From SIG480 sp045614365 (lineage in GTDB: Bacteria > Bacillota > Clostridia > Oscillospirales > JAAYXM01): 17,169 nt of DNA. The DNA lies in NCBI GenBank assembly GCA_045614365.1, contig JAZLCV010000192.1, positions 1 through 17,169 of the forward strand, in the 5' to 3' direction. The position numbers were made by a program, and so were the translations under genes. Position 1 is the first letter of the stretch. Each line of letters opens with the position of its first letter. The notes beneath the pieces are model-generated. The model did no database searches. It worked only from the letters and a program-made list of their open reading frames with translations, and had not been told where the DNA came from. This document shows, one piece after another, positions 15,056-17,169 of this stretch.

Positions 15056-15100
15056 ATATATCCATATGATATATCTCATGATATCATATGGATATATTTT
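15056..15100 (+). terminator. Long AT-rich hairpin with T-run
   Basis: A perfect 17-bp stem (15056-15072 with 15081-15097) and an 8-base loop ATCTCATG, followed by TTTT. It starts 3 bases after the transferase stop codon. The stem is unusually AT-rich for a terminator and contains CATATG in both arms; termination or mRNA 3'-end protection is likely. Confidence 0.7.
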
Positions 15101-15150
15101 ACGCAAATCTGATGTTATAAAAATAAATAATTTTTTTTCGAAGAAAAAGC

Positions 15151-15179
15151 TTGCAAATTAAGGCAAAGTGTGGTAAACT
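15151..15179 (+). promoter_or_regulatory. Promoter of tRNA-Trp
   Basis: TTGCAA (15151-15156) is 17 bases from TAAACT (15174-15179), which is preceded by TGG. A and T tracts directly upstream (15119-15149) resemble an UP element, common for stable RNA genes. Confidence 0.65.
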
Positions 15180-15200
15180 ATTATAGTCGCCTAAAGACAT

Positions 15201-15276
15201 AGGGGTATAGCTCAGTTGGTAGAGCAGCGGTCTCCAAAACCGCGTGCCGAGGGTTCAAGTCCTTCTGCCCCTGCCA
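15201..15276 (+). tRNA. tRNA-Trp (anticodon CCA)
   Basis: A full cloverleaf of 76 bases including an encoded CCA end. The acceptor arm AGGGGTA pairs with TGCCCCT (one G-U pair), the D-loop has AGCTCAGTTGGTAGAGC, the anticodon stem GCGGT/ACCGC encloses CTCCAAA with CCA at 15234-15236, and the T-arm has GGTTCAAGTCC. It stands alone, with its own promoter and terminator. Confidence 0.97.
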
Positions 15277-15277
15277 A

Positions 15278-15320
15278 AAGAAGAACACATCAAGCGGTGT
15301 GTTCTTCTTGTTTTGTGTTT
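15278..15320 (+). terminator. Terminator of tRNA-Trp
   Basis: An 11-bp stem (AAGAAGAACAC at 15278-15288 with GTGTTCTTCTT at 15299-15309), extendable by further pairs into the loop, is followed by GTTTTGTGTTT. It begins right after the encoded CCA. Confidence 0.85.
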
Positions 15321-15330
15321 TAAGATCTGA

Positions 15331-15382
15331 ACCCGAGGCACGTGGAGCGTGTCGGGTGAGGTCCGAGCGCCACGCCCGGCAA
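15331..15382. other. GC-rich structured patch of unknown role
   Basis: Between the tRNA terminator and the smpB promoter lies a short GC-rich block in an AT-rich gap. ACCCGA (15331-15336) pairs with TCGGGT (15352-15357), and after a 2-base bulge CACG pairs with CGTG. A second GC-rich part (GAGCGCCACGCCCGGC) follows. No credible gene covers it; reading frames across it and the tRNA look spurious. Confidence 0.35.
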
Positions 15383-15474
15383 CTGACAACAATATAAGTC
15401 CCCATTTAAAAGCGGCATTATTTTTCTCATAAGCTTTTCCCCGATTTTGTAATGCATTTGAAACCTTTCTTCTC

Positions 15475-15503
15475 TTGACTTCGACAAAAACATATGGCAT
15501 AAT
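15475..15503 (+). promoter_or_regulatory. Promoter of smpB
   Basis: TTGACT (15475-15480) is 17 bases from CATAAT (15498-15503), one mismatch from consensus in each box. Transcription would begin about 40 bases before the smpB start. Confidence 0.8.
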
Positions 15504-15547
15504 TATATGTGTCAATTATGATTATTGCAGAAAGCGAGGTGTTCCGT

Positions 15548-16012
15548 ATGGGAGAAGTATCAATCCGTCAGATTGCCAAAAACCGAAAGGCATGGCACGA
15601 TTATAATATTGAAGATTCTTTCGAGGCAGGTATTTCGCTGTGCGGAACCGAGGTTAAATCCCTCCGCGCAGGTGCGTGCAACCTCAAAGACTCGTTCTGC
15701 TCTGTCAAGGACGGTGAGCTTATCGTTCACGGTATGCACATCAGCCCTTACGAAAAGGGAAATATTTTTAACAAGGAGCCGCTCCGCAACAGAAAGTTGC
15801 TTATGCACAAATCCGAAATCCGCAAGCTTGCCGCCGCTCAGGCACAGGATGGCTATACGATTATTCCGTTGTCCGTTTACCTGAAAGGATCTCTTGTAAA
15901 GGTCCAGGTAGGCCTTGCGAAGGGTAAAAAGCTCCACGACAAGCGGGATGCAGCTGCTGCACGTGATGCAAAGCGCGAGATAGACAGAGCACTTAAGGAA
16001 CAAAGACGTTAA
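15548..16012 (+). CDS. smpB: SsrA-binding protein SmpB
   Basis: A 154-residue protein of normal SmpB length. It opens with IAKNRKAWHDYNIEDSFEAGISLCGTEVKSLRAG, continues with HISPYEKGN and KLLMHKSEI, and ends with GLAKGKKLHDKRDAAAARDAKREIDRALK, the basic tail that enters the ribosome mRNA channel. SmpB binds the tRNA-like part of tmRNA and brings it to stalled ribosomes. The start is ATG 15548 with AGCGAGGT upstream; an earlier in-frame ATG at 15509 would begin right beside the promoter and add a non-conserved leader. The tmRNA gene lies about 850 bases downstream with an esterase gene between. The RNase R gene often found before smpB is absent; tRNA-Trp is there instead. Confidence 0.96.
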   Translation: MGEVSIRQIAKNRKAWHDYNIEDSFEAGISLCGTEVKSLRAGACNLKDSFCSVKDGELIVHGMHISPYEKGNIFNKEPLRNRKLLMHKSEIRKLAAAQAQDGYTIIPLSVYLKGSLVKVQVGLAKGKKLHDKRDAAAARDAKREIDRALKEQRR

Positions 16013-16026
16013 AGGGGATACAGACA

Positions 16027-16866
16027 ATGATATACGAAAAGATATTTTTAAAAGATGTTTTTGACGGCATAACGACTGATGCAACGCTCACAACATATGT
16101 ACGTTCAACAAGCCCAGCGATTGAGCCGGACCGCAAGCGTGCGAGTGTTCTTATCTGCCCGGGCGGCGGGTATGGACGTGTCAGCGACCGCGAAAGCGAG
16201 CCGATTGCCCTTGAATTTGTTTCAAGAGGCTATAACGCATTTGTTCTGCGCTACTCAACAGCGGATATGAACGAAGAAAAATATCCTACTCAGCTTTTAG
16301 AAGCGAGTGCTGCACTTGCATATATCCGAAGAAACAGCGAAAAATATCATGTAAAGCCTGATTGCATCTGCATCTGCGGTTTCTCAGCAGGCGGGCATCT
16401 TGCTGCATCACTTGGCACACTCTGGAACGAAAGCGTTGTTACAGAAAGACTTGGCATTGAATTTGGTGAAAACCGTCCTGACGGCTTAATTCTTGGATAT
16501 CCGGTTATAACCAGCGGAGAATTTGCGCACCAAGGTTCTTTCAAAGCCCTGCTGGGCGAAACTCCCGACAAAGAACTTTTGTATAAGTGTTCGCTTGAAA
16601 ACTCGGTCGGAGATCATACTCCACCGGCGTTTATCTGGCACACTCTTACGGACGTAGGTGTTCCGGTTGAAAATTCTTTCTTGTTTACCAAAGCTATGAA
16701 AAAAGCAAACATTCCGTTTGAATTGCACATCTTCCCTGACGGACCGCACGGACTTTCGCTCGGAACGCGGGAAACGCAATCAATAAATAGTAATATGATA
16801 AATCCGCACATTAATTCGTGGATAGGCCTTTGCGAGCGTTGGATTGCAAGGTTTAGTGATAAATAA
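16027..16866 (+). CDS. Alpha/beta-hydrolase, acetylesterase-like
   Basis: A 279-residue cytoplasmic hydrolase with no signal peptide. The oxyanion-hole region is ICPGGGYG (46-50), and the nucleophile elbow is GFSAGG with S120. D209 in HTLTDVGVP and H241 in FPDGPHGLSLG complete a catalytic triad. The layout resembles the BD-FAE/esterase-lipase proteins often annotated as acetyl-xylan or acetyl esterases, which remove short acyl groups from sugars or small molecules. AAAGGGGA lies before the ATG, 14 bases after the smpB stop, so it is co-transcribed with smpB. Its stop codon directly abuts the predicted first base of tmRNA. No sugar-degradation genes are near, so the substrate is unknown. Confidence 0.88.
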   Translation: MIYEKIFLKDVFDGITTDATLTTYVRSTSPAIEPDRKRASVLICPGGGYGRVSDRESEPIALEFVSRGYNAFVLRYSTADMNEEKYPTQLLEASAALAYIRRNSEKYHVKPDCICICGFSAGGHLAASLGTLWNESVVTERLGIEFGENRPDGLILGYPVITSGEFAHQGSFKALLGETPDKELLYKCSLENSVGDHTPPAFIWHTLTDVGVPVENSFLFTKAMKKANIPFELHIFPDGPHGLSLGTRETQSINSNMINPHINSWIGLCERWIARFSDK

Positions 16867-17169
16867 GGGGGCGTAATGGTTTCGACGGGGTTGTTGAAGC
16901 TCGGGTAGCGGGCAGAGGCGCAGAGCCGCTTTAAAATCTGCAACTTAATTTTTATAAATTAAATAACAACAATAAACTTATTGCTGCTTAATTTATAGCA
17001 GCCATCTTCCCCGGGAGGACCACGGTCTGGGAGTAAGGTGTCATGCAGTGGTGAACGTGATCGCGCAAAGCTTTGAGCGCGGCATGTAAAATGAAGCTAC
17101 CGAATACGGAAGCCCGCCTGTCGGCGTCCGTATAAGGGAATTTAAACATCAGGCTGCGCCCGGAGAAAC
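16867..17169 (+). ncRNA. ssrA: Transfer-messenger RNA (tmRNA), 3' end beyond the window
   Basis: The 5' end GGGGGCGTAATGGTTTCGAC is the hallmark of bacterial tmRNA. The tag reading frame ends AAT AAA CTT ATT GCT GCT TAA (stop at 16989-16991), giving ...NNNNKLIAA, and the stop lies in a hairpin (GCTGCT/AGCAGC) as usual. The following GC-rich segments fit pseudoknots 2 to 4. About 300 bases are present; the 3' part, with the T-arm and CCA, is cut off. It releases stalled ribosomes with SmpB and marks the product for proteolysis. The resume codon is not obvious: the usual GCA start of the tag is not seen. I found no good promoter directly upstream, so it may be processed from the smpB transcript. 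Confidence 0.95.

Noticed and set aside
15181..15515. Two small minus-strand open frames near tRNA-Trp
   Set aside because: They run through the tRNA, its terminator or its flank; reading frames of this kind over tRNA genes are a common annotation artefact.
15509..15547. Earlier ATG for smpB
   Set aside because: It adds 13 non-conserved residues and lies almost at the predicted transcription start; ATG 15548 has a proper ribosome site.
1..17169. CRISPR array, insertion sequence, prophage or toxin-antitoxin system
   Set aside because: I found no spaced direct repeats, transposase, integrase or phage-structural motifs. RhuM is the only accessory-type gene and it is broken.

Overview
The window looks like ordinary chromosome from an anaerobic Firmicute, most likely a gut-type Clostridia (Oscillospiraceae-like). 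The evidence is strong AGGAGG-type ribosome binding sites, sigma-A promoters often with an extended TGn -10, the darA-holB-ricT gene order known from Firmicutes, a GerMN lipoprotein, a ComEA protein, and an oxygen-sensitive Fe-S/flavin redox operon. The species cannot be fixed from the sequence alone.

Layout. (1) Bases 1-2564, plus strand: the end of an operon for a soluble fumarate-reductase-like complex. It holds the C-terminus of an FAD/NAD(P)-binding, 2Fe-2S electron-input subunit, then an Fe-S transfer subunit, then the flavoprotein catalytic subunit. A strong hairpin terminator follows. (2) Bases 2690-3760, minus strand: an AT-rich island with a broken rhuM gene (internal deletion plus frameshift) that still has a good promoter, preceded by helically phased A-tracts. 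(3) Bases 3758-5051, minus strand: a ROK-family regulator with its own terminator and promoter. (4) Bases 5111-9707, plus strand: femX-like transferase, alanine-racemase-like enzyme, darA (c-di-AMP receptor), holB and ricT. The first two belong to peptidoglycan synthesis; the last three are a shortened version of the B. subtilis tmk-yaaQ-yaaR-holB-yaaT cluster. (5) Bases 9701-11051, minus strand: a D-Ala-D-Ala carboxypeptidase converging on ricT with a 7-base overlap. (6) Bases 11079-15100, plus strand: a tight operon of a ComEA-like protein, OmpR-type response regulator, sensor kinase, GerMN lipoprotein and Sfp-type phosphopantetheinyl transferase, closed by a perfect 17-bp AT-rich hairpin. 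(7) Bases 15151-15309: tRNA-Trp with promoter and terminator, then a short GC-rich structured patch. (8) Bases 15475-17169: smpB, an alpha/beta-hydrolase esterase and the tmRNA gene (ssrA, cut by the window end).

Themes. Several genes concern the cell envelope: femX, alr-like, dacF-like, a two-component system with a GerMN lipoprotein, and a c-di-AMP receptor. The other theme is core information processing: holB, ricT, smpB/ssrA and tRNA-Trp. I see no CRISPR array, insertion sequence, prophage or recognisable defence system. Nothing convincingly qualifies as a new system. The items most worth a second look are the kinase/regulator/GerMN operon (it resembles actinobacterial mtrA-mtrB-lpqB), the atypical alanine racemase, the decaying rhuM locus, and the smpB-esterase-ssrA arrangement with an unusual proteolysis tag.
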